Of a stretch of DNA of 64,000 nucleotides, positions 44,182 to 51,789 are shown piece after piece (the first letter of the stretch is position 1; each line of letters begins with the position of its first letter). Source of the DNA: Desulfuromusa sp. (GTDB lineage: Bacteria; Desulfobacterota; Desulfuromonadia; Desulfuromonadales; Geopsychrobacteraceae). The notes below the pieces were generated by a model. The model had not been told where the DNA came from, ran no database searches, and was given only the letters and a program-made list of their open reading frames with translations. Location of the stretch: contig JAKIUD010000004.1 in NCBI GenBank assembly GCA_021647765.1, forward strand, positions 28,287-92,286. The letters are read 5' to 3'. Made by a program: the position numbers and the translations under genes.

Positions 44182-44940
44182 TCAGGACATGCTCCTGGGA
44201 GCGTAGGCGTTATAACCGAGTTGGGCTGAAATCATTTCACCTGCTGCCTTGAGTGCTGGCAGCAGTTCTTTGTTGATTCTGGTTTCGTCAGTGCGGAAAC
44301 TTGGGGAAACCAGTGCCAAGGATCCGGTCAAAACCTCTCCTGCCTCGAATAGAGGGACTGCCATACAGGTACTCCCTTCTCCTACACCATTGTGATCGAT
44401 GCAATAGCGCTGTTTTTGACAATTGGCAATGTCCTCAGCAAGTTGGGGTTGGTTTGTCATCCGCAAAGAGTCAATTTTGCCGAATGCCAGGAAGATTTTT
44501 CCCGCTGCACAATCTTCCAGTGGAAAGCGCTGGTTGGTCAGGGATACAACCTTGACCTTTTGATTATTATCCAGCATCTCCAGAAAGAGAACCTCTTGTT
44601 TTCGCTGGACAGCAAGATAGACAGTTTCATTGCACTGACGAACGAGTTGTGCCATCGCAGGACGAGCCTTGCTGAGCAGGGTCATTTTTGAGAGCAGCTT
44701 CTGACTAACCTCAAAGGCTGCTAGCCCGAGCTGATATTCTCCTGAACGCTGCCCGCGTTCTACATAACCATGATTTTCAAAAGTTGCCATCAACCTGAAG
44801 AGGCTGGCTTTTGTCATGTCCAAACGCTGACTCAGTTGGGCAAGGCTGCATTTGTTCTCTTCATCTGCCAGAGCTTCGAGTAACAGCAGAGCATTTTCAA
44901 CCGACCTGATATTGTAGGAGTCTTTATCTCTGCTGGGCAT
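44182..44940 (-). CDS. IclR-family transcriptional regulator
   Basis: This 252-residue repressor/activator has an N-terminal winged helix (about 12-75: SVENALLLLEALADEENKCSLAQLSQRLDMTKASLFRLMATFENHGYVER) and a C-terminal IclR effector domain with VYLAVQRKQEVLFLEML, RFPLEDCAAGKIFLAF and GEGSTCMAVPLFEAGEV. Effectors of this family are small carboxylates and aromatic acids. It lies directly upstream of the second symporter unit on the same strand, which makes that unit the likely target. Its own promoter overlaps a dyad (45032-45059), consistent with autoregulation. Confidence 0.93.
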   Translation of the reverse strand: MPSRDKDSYNIRSVENALLLLEALADEENKCSLAQLSQRLDMTKASLFRLMATFENHGYVERGQRSGEYQLGLAAFEVSQKLLSKMTLLSKARPAMAQLVRQCNETVYLAVQRKQEVLFLEMLDNNQKVKVVSLTNQRFPLEDCAAGKIFLAFGKIDSLRMTNQPQLAEDIANCQKQRYCIDHNGVGEGSTCMAVPLFEAGEVLTGSLALVSPSFRTDETRINKELLPALKAAGEMISAQLGYNAYAPRSMS

Positions 44941-45031
44941 TACGTTTCAAGCCTTCTCTATTTGCATTGATATTTAAAACCGGGCATTCATTTTAATAAC
45001 TTTTAATCTATTGCGTGCTATATCGTGTCAG

Positions 45032-45059
45032 GACAATAATACGGCGTTATATTGTTGTC
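45032..45059. promoter_or_regulatory. dyad overlapping the iclR promoter, possible operator
   Basis: GACAATAATA and its approximate complement TATATTGTTGTC flank a CGGCGT centre. It covers both boxes of the minus-strand promoter below, a common layout for IclR autorepression. Arms are imperfect. Confidence 0.4.
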
Positions 45060-45061
45060 AA
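45033..45061 (-). promoter_or_regulatory. sigma-70 type promoter of the iclR-type gene
   Basis: On the minus strand TTGACA (45061-45056) and TATTGT (45038-45033) with a 17-base spacer, about 95 bases before the start codon. Confidence 0.55.
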
Positions 45062-45255
45062 TACACTTTTTTGTTTTACTTCCTGATAGTGTTGAAATGA
45101 TGGGTCAATCTTTTTTTAATGTTAGTGTATAACTACTTTAAAATATAGTTAAATAACCAAAATGGTAATCTAATGATGGTGGGTATAACGCTGTTTAAAA
45201 AGTCATATAAAAGTTTTATTCTGGCTACAAAAAATGATCGGGTGGGATTCTGGGT

Positions 45256-45365
45256 GGGGGGGGCTGTTCCAGGAGTTTACGAGCCATGGAACCGCAGTGG
45301 TTCGCACCACAAAAGCTTGGGACAGCCCCCATATGGGGACAATCCCGTTTTTGTTGCTATTTACC
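45256..45365. repeat. dispersed palindromic element, copy F (truncated, opposite orientation)
   Basis: GGGGCTGTTCCAGGAGTTTACGAG, written here in part, then CCGCAGTGGTTCGCACCACA, GGGACAGCCCCCAT and GGGGACAATCCCG match the interior of copies A and D in reverse order. Both terminal repeats are missing or worn. Confidence 0.65.
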
Positions 45366-45446
45366 CTTGATTTAACACCATATATGAATCCCCCATAAAT
45401 GCTCTCCTCTTTTTAGTCAGACTCCCGAATTACGGGGCTGGTTTGC

Positions 45447-45475
45447 TTGACTTGATTTGCTCTATAGTGTTAAAA
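45447..45475 (+). promoter_or_regulatory. candidate promoter of the trp operon
   Basis: TTGACT (45447-45452) and TTAAAA (45470-45475) with a 17-base spacer, 32 bases before the trpE start. The -10 is weak. A small palindrome CCTTTTTATAAAGG follows at 45481-45494. Confidence 0.4.
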
Positions 45476-45506
45476 ATTCTCCTTTTTATAAAGGTTTATT
45501 ATTTCT

Positions 45507-46988
45507 ATGTACCTTCCCGCTGAAAATGAGTTCTGTCGACTGGCTCAGCAAGGCAACCTGATTCCTGTCTACCGCGAAATTCTTGCGGATATGGAAACGC
45601 CTGTTTCCGCTTTTCGTAAAATTGATGATGGGAAAACCGCTTTTTTACTTGAATCGATTGAGGGTGGAGAAAAGTGGGCACGCTATTCTTTTCTTGGCAG
45701 TGGTCCGGTGAGGGTATTTCGGTGCCGTAATCAATCTTATGAAGTTCACTATGCTGGTAAGTTGGAGGAAGCAGGAGAGGTCGATGATCCGTTGGATAAA
45801 CTACGTGATCTGATGGCTGTTTATCAGCCTGTTGAAGTGGAAGGGTTGCCCCGTTTTTTTGGTGGAGCTGTTGGTTATCTTGGCTACGATATCGTCCGTT
45901 TTATTGAAGCTATCCCCGATGAGAATCTCCGTCAGATTGATGGTTGGGATGCCTGTTTCATGTTCACTGAACGGCTGTTGATCTTTGACAATATGAGACA
46001 GAAGGTAAAACTGGTCTGCAATGTTCATTTGCGGGAAGATGAAGATCCCTCTGTCGCATATCAACGTGGCCAGCAGCAGATTGAACAGATGCTGGTGCAA
46101 TTGCGGCAGCCACTGCAGCGTGAAGATGAAGAATCGGGTGGCGATGGTCGTCAGGAGCTGGAGGCAAATTTCAGTAAAGAAGATTTTAAACACGCAGTCG
46201 AACGCTGTAAAGAATATATCCGTGCCGGGGATATCTTTCAGGTGGTTATTGCGCAGCGATTTTCAGGGGAATTGCAGAGCGATCCTTTTAATATCTACCG
46301 GGCACTGCGAACTATCAATCCCTCTCCCTACATGTTTTTCCTCCGCTTTGGTGAATCGATCATTGTTGGGGCTTCTCCCGAGGTTCTGGTGCGTAAAGAG
46401 GGAAGCCAGGTTGATGTCAGACCAATTGCCGGAACGGTGCCTCGAGGTAAAACTGTTGCAGAGGATCTTGCTCTGGAACAGCAGCTATTAGCCGATCCAA
46501 AGGAACGAGCCGAACATATCATGCTGGTCGATCTCGGGCGCAACGATGTCGGGAGGGTGGCTGTTGGCGGAACGGTTGAGGTGAGTGAGCTGATGGTGGT
46601 TGAACGTTACTCTCATGTGATGCATATTGTTTCCAACGTTCGTGGGCAATTGCGTCCCGAGCTGGATTGTTTTGATGTCTTCCGGGCGGCATTTCCGGCG
46701 GGAACCCTCTCCGGTTCTCCGAAAATTCGGGCGATGGAGATCATTGACGAGCTGGAACCGGTACGGCGTGAGGTTTACGGCGGCGCAGTGGGCTATTTTT
46801 CCTTCAGTGGCAACATGGATCTGGCAATTGCAATTCGAACTTTGCAAATTGAGAAGGATAAGTTTTACTTGCAGGCAGGCGCAGGGATTGTTGCCGATAG
46901 TGATCCCGAGATGGAATATCAGGAAACATTAAATAAAGCTCGTGGCGTCAAACGTGCCATCGAAATGGCCAACCGCGGACTCATATAG
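45507..46988 (+). CDS. trpE: anthranilate synthase component I
   Basis: This 493-residue enzyme makes anthranilate from chorismate using ammonia from TrpG. The N-terminal tryptophan-feedback motif LLES is present at residues 47-50. The catalytic part shows YIRAGDIFQVVIAQRFS, NPSPYMFFLRFGESIIVGASPEVLV, RPIAGTVPRGKT, LVDLGRNDVGRVA, VMHIVSNVRGQL, FPAGTLSGSPKIRAMEII and YGGAVGYFSFSGNMDLAIAIRT. The isochorismate and aminodeoxychorismate synthases are excluded by the LLES region and by the trp context. First gene of the operon; trpG follows 13 bp later. Confidence 0.97.
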   Translation: MYLPAENEFCRLAQQGNLIPVYREILADMETPVSAFRKIDDGKTAFLLESIEGGEKWARYSFLGSGPVRVFRCRNQSYEVHYAGKLEEAGEVDDPLDKLRDLMAVYQPVEVEGLPRFFGGAVGYLGYDIVRFIEAIPDENLRQIDGWDACFMFTERLLIFDNMRQKVKLVCNVHLREDEDPSVAYQRGQQQIEQMLVQLRQPLQREDEESGGDGRQELEANFSKEDFKHAVERCKEYIRAGDIFQVVIAQRFSGELQSDPFNIYRALRTINPSPYMFFLRFGESIIVGASPEVLVRKEGSQVDVRPIAGTVPRGKTVAEDLALEQQLLADPKERAEHIMLVDLGRNDVGRVAVGGTVEVSELMVVERYSHVMHIVSNVRGQLRPELDCFDVFRAAFPAGTLSGSPKIRAMEIIDELEPVRREVYGGAVGYFSFSGNMDLAIAIRTLQIEKDKFYLQAGAGIVADSDPEMEYQETLNKARGVKRAIEMANRGLI

Positions 46989-47001
46989 GATATCCAATTC
47001 C

Positions 47002-47568
47002 ATGCTATTAATGATCGATAACTATGACTCTTTTACCTATAACTTAGTTCAATATTTCCTTGAGCTTGGTGAAAAAGTTAAAGTTATCAGAAACGATAAG
47101 TTGACTCTGGAAGATATTGAATCTCTGGCTCCAGACCGGCTGGTGATTTCCCCCGGCCCATGTACACCAAAAGAGGCAGGGATTTCTGTGGCAGCGATTC
47201 AACAGTTTGCCGGGAAGGTTCCACTTCTCGGGATCTGTCTTGGTCATCAGGCGATCACTGAGGCTTTCGGTGGCAAAGTGGTGCGAGCTGATCGTTTGAT
47301 GCACGGGAAAACCAGCCCGATCCACCATGATGGCAGCAGTCTTTATCAGAATTTGTCCAATCCCTTTACCGCAACCCGTTACCATTCCTTGATTGCTGAG
47401 CGAGAGAGTTTTCCCGATTCTCTGAAAATCACTGCCTGGACTGAAGAAGGGGAGATTATGGGGTTGCAACATCAGAATTTGCCGATCTGGGGAATGCAGT
47501 TTCACCCCGAATCTATTCTGACGACTGAGGGGATGCAGTTGTTGCGGAACTATTTGGAATTGACATAA
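47002..47568 (+). CDS. trpG: anthranilate synthase component II, glutamine amidotransferase
   Basis: This 188-residue class I amidotransferase supplies ammonia to TrpE. It begins MLLMIDNYDSFTYNLVQYF, has the nucleophile Cys79 in LLGICLGHQAI and the His168/Glu170 pair in QFHPESILTTEG. I use the ATG at 47002, since upstream sequence in frame belongs to the trpE end. The AGGA ribosome site overlaps the trpE stop. It may also serve folate synthesis (pabA role), since no separate pabA is seen here; that is speculation. Confidence 0.96.
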   Translation: MLLMIDNYDSFTYNLVQYFLELGEKVKVIRNDKLTLEDIESLAPDRLVISPGPCTPKEAGISVAAIQQFAGKVPLLGICLGHQAITEAFGGKVVRADRLMHGKTSPIHHDGSSLYQNLSNPFTATRYHSLIAERESFPDSLKITAWTEEGEIMGLQHQNLPIWGMQFHPESILTTEGMQLLRNYLELT

Positions 47569-47572
47569 CGAA

Positions 47573-47635
47573 TGTAGGGGGCAGCCCCCTGTGGCTGCCC
47601 GAACTGCTGGGCACGCACGGGGACGTGCCCCTACA
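47573..47635. repeat. 63-bp palindromic intergenic element between trpG and trpD
   Basis: TGTAGGGGGCA and TGCCCCTACA are inverted ends. Inside are two further hairpins, GGCAGCC..GGCTGCC and GGGCACG..CGTGCCC. It looks like a tiny mobile REP/MITE-type element, distinct from the 180-bp family. Confidence 0.6.
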
Positions 47636-47646
47636 GAGGAAAATAA

Positions 47647-48696
47647 ATGATTAAAGCAGCGATTGCCAAATTGGTTGAACGGCAGGATTTGAATGAACCA
47701 GAAATGATTGATGCAATGAATCAGATTATGGGGGGGGAGGCAACTCCGGCACAGATTGGTGCCTTTATTACTGCGTTACGGATGAAAGGGGAGACGATCC
47801 CCGAAATTATTGGCGCGGCGCGGGTGATGCGGGCGCGAGCTACCCCGATCCGGGTTGGTGATGTGGTTGATATCGATCGGGATGATATCAATGTTGATCG
47901 GGAGACCATTCTTGACACTTGCGGTACCGGTGGCAGCGGAACGAAGAGTTTTAATATCTCCACAACCGTTGCTATTGTGGTTGCAGCATGCGGTGCAAAA
48001 GTTGCCAAGCATGGCAATCGGAGTATCTCTTCCGCCTGTGGCAGTGCGGATGTTCTGGAAAAATTGGGGGTCAAACTCGATATTTCACCCGAGCAGGTTG
48101 CCGAGTCGATTGAAAAAACTGGTGTCGGTTTTCTGTTTGCTCCCGCTTTGCATGGTGCTATGAAATATGCCATTGGTCCGCGGCGGGAAATCGGTATTCG
48201 GACAATTTTTAACATTCTGGGTCCGCTGACCAACCCGGCCGGAGCAGATCGGCAGGTCTTGGGGGTGTTCAGCAAGGATCTGGTTGAGCCCTTAGCGCAG
48301 GCTCTTCTCAGTCTTGGTTGCCGGCGTGGCTTTGTTGTCCACGGCGCGGATGGTATGGATGAGATTACCCTGACGGGAACCACCCTGGTGGCCGCAATCA
48401 GTGGTAACAATATTGAGGTGCAGACCATTGCCCCGGAGCAGTTTGGGTTCAAGCGCTGCCGACTACATGACCTTCAGGGTGGTGATGCCGAACAGAATGC
48501 AGAAATTGTTAAATCAGTTCTTTCCGGAAAACCCGGTGCAAAACTCGATATTGTTCTGTTGAATAGCGCCTACGCCCTGGTTGCCGCTGGGTTAGCGACC
48601 GATGTTGATGCCGGGGTTGAGCAGGCTCGTGATGCGGTTGCAAGCGGTCGTGCCAAAGCGACATTGGAAGCGTTAATCAGGATAACCAACCAATGA
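47647..48696 (+). CDS. trpD: anthranilate phosphoribosyltransferase
   Basis: This 349-residue enzyme transfers phosphoribose to anthranilate. Family blocks: MGGEATPAQIGAFITALRMKGET, the PRPP loop DTCGTGGSGTKSFNIST, AKHGNRSISSACGSADVLE, FAPALHGAMKYAIGPRREIGIRTIFNILGPLTNPA and VVHGADGMDEITLTG. AGAGGAAA lies before the ATG. Its stop codon lies in a small hairpin that also begins the gap to trpC. Confidence 0.97.
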   Translation: MIKAAIAKLVERQDLNEPEMIDAMNQIMGGEATPAQIGAFITALRMKGETIPEIIGAARVMRARATPIRVGDVVDIDRDDINVDRETILDTCGTGGSGTKSFNISTTVAIVVAACGAKVAKHGNRSISSACGSADVLEKLGVKLDISPEQVAESIEKTGVGFLFAPALHGAMKYAIGPRREIGIRTIFNILGPLTNPAGADRQVLGVFSKDLVEPLAQALLSLGCRRGFVVHGADGMDEITLTGTTLVAAISGNNIEVQTIAPEQFGFKRCRLHDLQGGDAEQNAEIVKSVLSGKPGAKLDIVLLNSAYALVAAGLATDVDAGVEQARDAVASGRAKATLEALIRITNQ

Positions 48697-48713
48697 TGGC
48701 TTGCCATCTTTTT
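48694..48713 (+). terminator. stop-codon hairpin of trpD with short T run
   Basis: GATGG-CTTG-CCATC folds over the last two bases of the TGA stop and is followed by five T. The stem is too short to be a strong terminator. Near-identical hairpins sit at the trpF and accD stops. Confidence 0.4.
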
Positions 48714-48726
48714 GCGAGGCCATTAA

Positions 48727-49518
48727 TTGATGATTCTTGATCAAATACTCCAGATGAAACACACAGAGATTGCTGCGGATCAGATTCGGCAATCGCTGAC
48801 TGAATTAAAAAAGATCGTGGTGGATTCCGCTCCAACCAGAGGATTTGCTGAGTGCCTACGTCAATCTGCAGCATCTGGAACCGCTATCATTGCCGAAGTG
48901 AAAAAAGGATCCCCCTCAAAGGGAGTTATCCGTGAAGATTTCGATCCGGTAGCCATAGCTTGCGAATACGAACGGGGTGGTGCCAGCTGTCTTTCTATCT
49001 TGACTGATGAGCACTATTTTTACGGCTCTCTTGAGTATCTCGGGTTGATTCGGGCGCAGGTTAATTTACCTCTGTTGCGTAAGGATTTTATCATCGATCC
49101 CTATCAGGTTTTTCAGGCGCGGGTTGCTGGTGCTGATGCGATTCTGCTGATCGCAGCCGCGCTGGAAGATGGAGAGCTGTTGGAACTGGCAGAATTGGCA
49201 ACTGAATTGGAACTTGATACTTTGCTGGAAGTTCATGATGGTGCAGAGTTGGAGCGGGCGCTGCAATTGCCGGTTGATCTTATTGGGATTAATAATCGTA
49301 ATTTGCAGACTTTTGTTACCGATTTAGGGGTGACTGAGCAGTTGGCGCAGAAAATACCAGCGGCGCAATTAGCAATTGCTGAGAGTGGTATTCATAGTCG
49401 TGCTGATATTGAGCGGTTGCAACGGGCTGGTGCCGGAGCGTTTTTGATTGGGGAGAGTTTGATGCGGGAGAGTGATATTGAGGGAAAACTTTTGGGGTTG
49501 TTGGGAGGGGGCTTTTAG
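48727..49518 (+). CDS. trpC: indole-3-glycerol phosphate synthase
   Basis: This 263-residue TIM barrel makes indole-glycerol phosphate. Marks: IIAEVKKGSPSKGVI (catalytic lysine), YERGGASCLSILTDEHYFYGSLEYL, LPLLRKDFIIDPYQVFQARVAGADAILLIAA, LLEVHDGAELERAL, LIGINNRNLQTF, IAESGIHSRADIERL and GAFLIGESLM. It is monofunctional; trpF is separate and 422 bp downstream, an unusually long gap inside a trp operon. Confidence 0.97.
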   Translation: MMILDQILQMKHTEIAADQIRQSLTELKKIVVDSAPTRGFAECLRQSAASGTAIIAEVKKGSPSKGVIREDFDPVAIACEYERGGASCLSILTDEHYFYGSLEYLGLIRAQVNLPLLRKDFIIDPYQVFQARVAGADAILLIAAALEDGELLELAELATELELDTLLEVHDGAELERALQLPVDLIGINNRNLQTFVTDLGVTEQLAQKIPAAQLAIAESGIHSRADIERLQRAGAGAFLIGESLMRESDIEGKLLGLLGGGF

Positions 49519-49940
49519 TTCAATAGGACTAATAGTCAAGACCGTCGGTTCGCGGATCGACAGCCGCCTTCATTTTCTTTGATCGCAAAGAAAACGAAGC
49601 AAAAGAAACTCTTTTTATTTCTGGCGCAAAATGACCTGCGATAATTTAACGATAGGTTTGTTGACTTAGTTCTTGGCTGCGTTGCAACTTTACTATCCCA
49701 GTACGGGCATGAAGAAAGTGGTAGCGTTCTGAAATTGATATCATCGTTCGCGCCCTAACGAGAAGCAAGCTTCTCTAGTGGGCGAAAAGTCAAAATCTGA
49801 AATTGGCGTTGAAGGTTAATTTGGTTATCTTTGCCGATCCTCAAAGTAAACTGTGTAATGGAGGGAACCCGTCAGCGTTGTGCGGGGCGCAACCCTGCGA
49901 CCTTGTTTTCTAATCGTATTTTCGGACAGTTACTGATTTA
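49519..49940. other. 422-bp gene-free gap between trpC and trpF
   Basis: It holds two hairpins, TTTTCTTT/AAAGAAAA at 49573-49594 and CGCCC..GAGAAGC/GCTTCTC..GGGCG at 49751-49784. No frame of useful length, no ribosome site with a following gene, and no tRNA were seen. Sequence style (AAAGAAAACGAAGCAAAAG) resembles worn intergenic repeats of proteobacteria. Confidence 0.6.
49751..49784. repeat. imperfect long hairpin in the trpC-trpF gap
   Basis: CGCCC, then GAGAAGC, AA, GCTTCTC, then GGGCG, with small internal loops, give a stem of about 12 pairs. It is not followed by a T run, so a terminator is unlikely; it may be a processing signal or a repeat remnant. Confidence 0.5.
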
Positions 49941-50555
49941 ATGACGACAAAAATAAAAATATGCGGCATCACCAACATCGAGGATGCTCTTTTCGCTGCC
50001 GAAGCAGGTGCTGATGCGCTGGGATTTGTTTTTTACGAAAAAAGTCCCCGCTATATTACGCCGGAGCAAGTTAAGCAAATAATTACAACATTGCCACCAT
50101 TTGTAACTACAGTTGGTTTATTCGTAAATACCGCTACTGAACAAATAAAAGATATTTTGACCCTCACCGGATTGGACACTGTTCAACTCCATGGTGATGA
50201 AACTCCCGCCGATTGTTGTTTGGAACCATACCGGGTAATCAAGGCGGTTCGAGTTAAAGATGCCGACCCTCTGTCAGGGGTTGATAATTATCCCGTATCG
50301 GCATTACTTCTGGATGCCTGGAGCGATCAGCAGTATGGTGGCACTGGTGAGAGTTTTGACTGGCAGTTGGCAAAAAAGCTGACGGGACATCTACCGATCA
50401 TTTTAGCTGGTGGCTTGACCCCGGATAATGTGGCGCAAGCGATACAGGTGGTCAATCCCTATGCTGTCGATGTTTCCAGCGGTGTCGAAGACTCTCCCGG
50501 ACACAAAGACTACAACAAAATACGTGAATTTATTCAACAGGTGAGACACGTATGA
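49941..50555 (+). CDS. trpF: phosphoribosylanthranilate isomerase
   Basis: This 204-residue TIM barrel isomerises phosphoribosylanthranilate. Blocks: TKIKICGITNIEDALFAAEAGADALGFVFYEKSPRYI, VGLFVN, VQLHGDE, LLLDAW, GGTGESFDW, ILAGGLTPDNV and VDVSSGVEDSPGHKDYNKI. The ATG at 49941 gives the normal start; the ribosome site is weak. Its stop codon begins a hairpin followed by a T run. Confidence 0.97.
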   Translation: MTTKIKICGITNIEDALFAAEAGADALGFVFYEKSPRYITPEQVKQIITTLPPFVTTVGLFVNTATEQIKDILTLTGLDTVQLHGDETPADCCLEPYRVIKAVRVKDADPLSGVDNYPVSALLLDAWSDQQYGGTGESFDWQLAKKLTGHLPIILAGGLTPDNVAQAIQVVNPYAVDVSSGVEDSPGHKDYNKIREFIQQVRHV

Positions 50556-50579
50556 TGGCTTAGCCATCCCATTTTTTTT
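50553..50579 (+). terminator. stop-codon hairpin of trpF with T run
   Basis: GATGGCTTAGCCATC (50554-50568) is a short perfect stem overlapping the TGA stop, followed after two or three bases by eight T. It could reduce transcription into trpB, or only stabilise RNA. Confidence 0.45.
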
Positions 50580-50592
50580 GAGAGCATTCAAT

Positions 50593-51789
50593 ATGAACTA
50601 TCAATATCCTGATGAACGTGGCCATTTTGGTCAATATGGCGGTCGTTATGTCGCTGAAACTCTGATGCCGGCACTGCTGGAGCTGGAACAGGCCTATACT
50701 GAAGCCAGTCAAGATCCAGAATTTCAGCGAGAGTTTGACTATTATCTAAAACATTATGTCGGTCGTCCCAGCCCCCTCTATTTTGCTGAGCGGTTGACCA
50801 GAGAGTTAGATGGGGCAAAAATCTATCTCAAACGGGAAGACTTGAACCATACCGGTGCCCATAAGGTTAATAATACCGTTGGTCAAGTTTTACTGGCGCG
50901 ACGGATGGGGAAAAAGAAAGTGATTGCTGAGACGGGTGCTGGTCAGCACGGCGTTGCTACGGCGACTGTTGCCGCGTTGTTTGGGATGGAATGTGAAGTC
51001 TTCATGGGCAAAGAGGATATTCGTCGCCAATCTCTGAATGTCTTCCGGATGAAATTGCTCGGAGCTAAAGTGCATGAAGTCACCAGCGGAACCGCAACCC
51101 TGAAAGATGCCATGAACGATGCCATGCGCCATTGGGTGACCCACATCCGTGATACTTTTTATGTGATTGGCACTGTTGCCGGTCCTCACCCTTACCCGAT
51201 GTTGGTGCGGGATTTTCAGTCGGTTATCGGCATAGAAGCCAAACAGCAGCTACACGAAGCAGAAGGTTGTTTACCCGATGTGGCAATTGCCTGTATCGGT
51301 GGTGGTTCCAATGCGATGGGGTTGTTCTACCCTTTTATCGAGGATTCTTCAGTCAAGCTTCTCGGTGTTGAAGCTGCCGGGGTTGGTGTTGAAACCGGTA
51401 AGCACGCCGCATCAATTTCTGCCGGTTCCCCCGGAGTCCTGCACGGGAATAAAACCTATTTATTGCAGGATGATGATGGTCAGATCCAACATGCTCATTC
51501 TATTTCTGCAGGTCTTGACTATCCGGGAGTTGGTCCTGAACATGCCCATTTACAAGACATTAAAAGAGCTGAATACGTATCGATTACTGACACCGAAGCA
51601 CTGGAGGCTTTTCAGAAATTGACCCACATTGAAGGAATTATCCCCGCTCTCGAAAGTGCCCATGCGATTGCTCAGGTGATGAAGCTTGCACCAACGCTAT
51701 CGTCCGATAAAATTTTGCTGGTTAATTTGTCAGGGCGTGGAGATAAAGATATTCACACCGTGGCTGATGCTTTGGGGGTTGAACTATAA
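50593..51789 (+). CDS. trpB: tryptophan synthase beta chain
   Basis: This 398-residue PLP enzyme condenses indole with serine. N-terminus MNYQYPDERGHFGQYGGRYVAETLMPAL is canonical. The PLP lysine is Lys91 in LNHTGAHKVNNTVGQ. Further marks are ETGAGQHGVATATVAALFGMECEVFMG, CIGGGSNAMG and LVNLSGRGDKD. It is the TrpB1 type that pairs with TrpA. I use the ATG at 50593; an upstream in-frame start would add five residues. Its stop overlaps the start of a helicase gene (TAATG), not trpA, which is unusual. Confidence 0.97.
   Translation: MNYQYPDERGHFGQYGGRYVAETLMPALLELEQAYTEASQDPEFQREFDYYLKHYVGRPSPLYFAERLTRELDGAKIYLKREDLNHTGAHKVNNTVGQVLLARRMGKKKVIAETGAGQHGVATATVAALFGMECEVFMGKEDIRRQSLNVFRMKLLGAKVHEVTSGTATLKDAMNDAMRHWVTHIRDTFYVIGTVAGPHPYPMLVRDFQSVIGIEAKQQLHEAEGCLPDVAIACIGGGSNAMGLFYPFIEDSSVKLLGVEAAGVGVETGKHAASISAGSPGVLHGNKTYLLQDDDGQIQHAHSISAGLDYPGVGPEHAHLQDIKRAEYVSITDTEALEAFQKLTHIEGIIPALESAHAIAQVMKLAPTLSSDKILLVNLSGRGDKDIHTVADALGVEL

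Larger units (their letters stand above)
44941..45506. other. gap between divergent iclR-type gene and trpE
   Basis: It holds the iclR promoter and dyad (45032-45061), an AT-rich stretch with no recognised feature (45062-45255), palindromic element copy F (about 45256-45365) and a candidate trp promoter (45447-45475). No leader peptide with tandem tryptophan codons and no convincing attenuator pair was found before trpE. Confidence 0.6.

Noticed and set aside
45173..45370. A 65-residue plus-strand frame before trpE
   Set aside because: Half of it runs through palindromic element copy F, and it has no family resemblance or good ribosome site.
45366..45506. A tryptophan attenuator with leader peptide before trpE
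   Set aside because: No short frame with adjacent tryptophan codons and no alternative-stem pair with a T run were found.
47002..47568. TrpG as a PabA-only protein
   Set aside because: It sits between trpE and trpD with tight spacing, so the anthranilate role is primary; a shared folate role cannot be seen from sequence.
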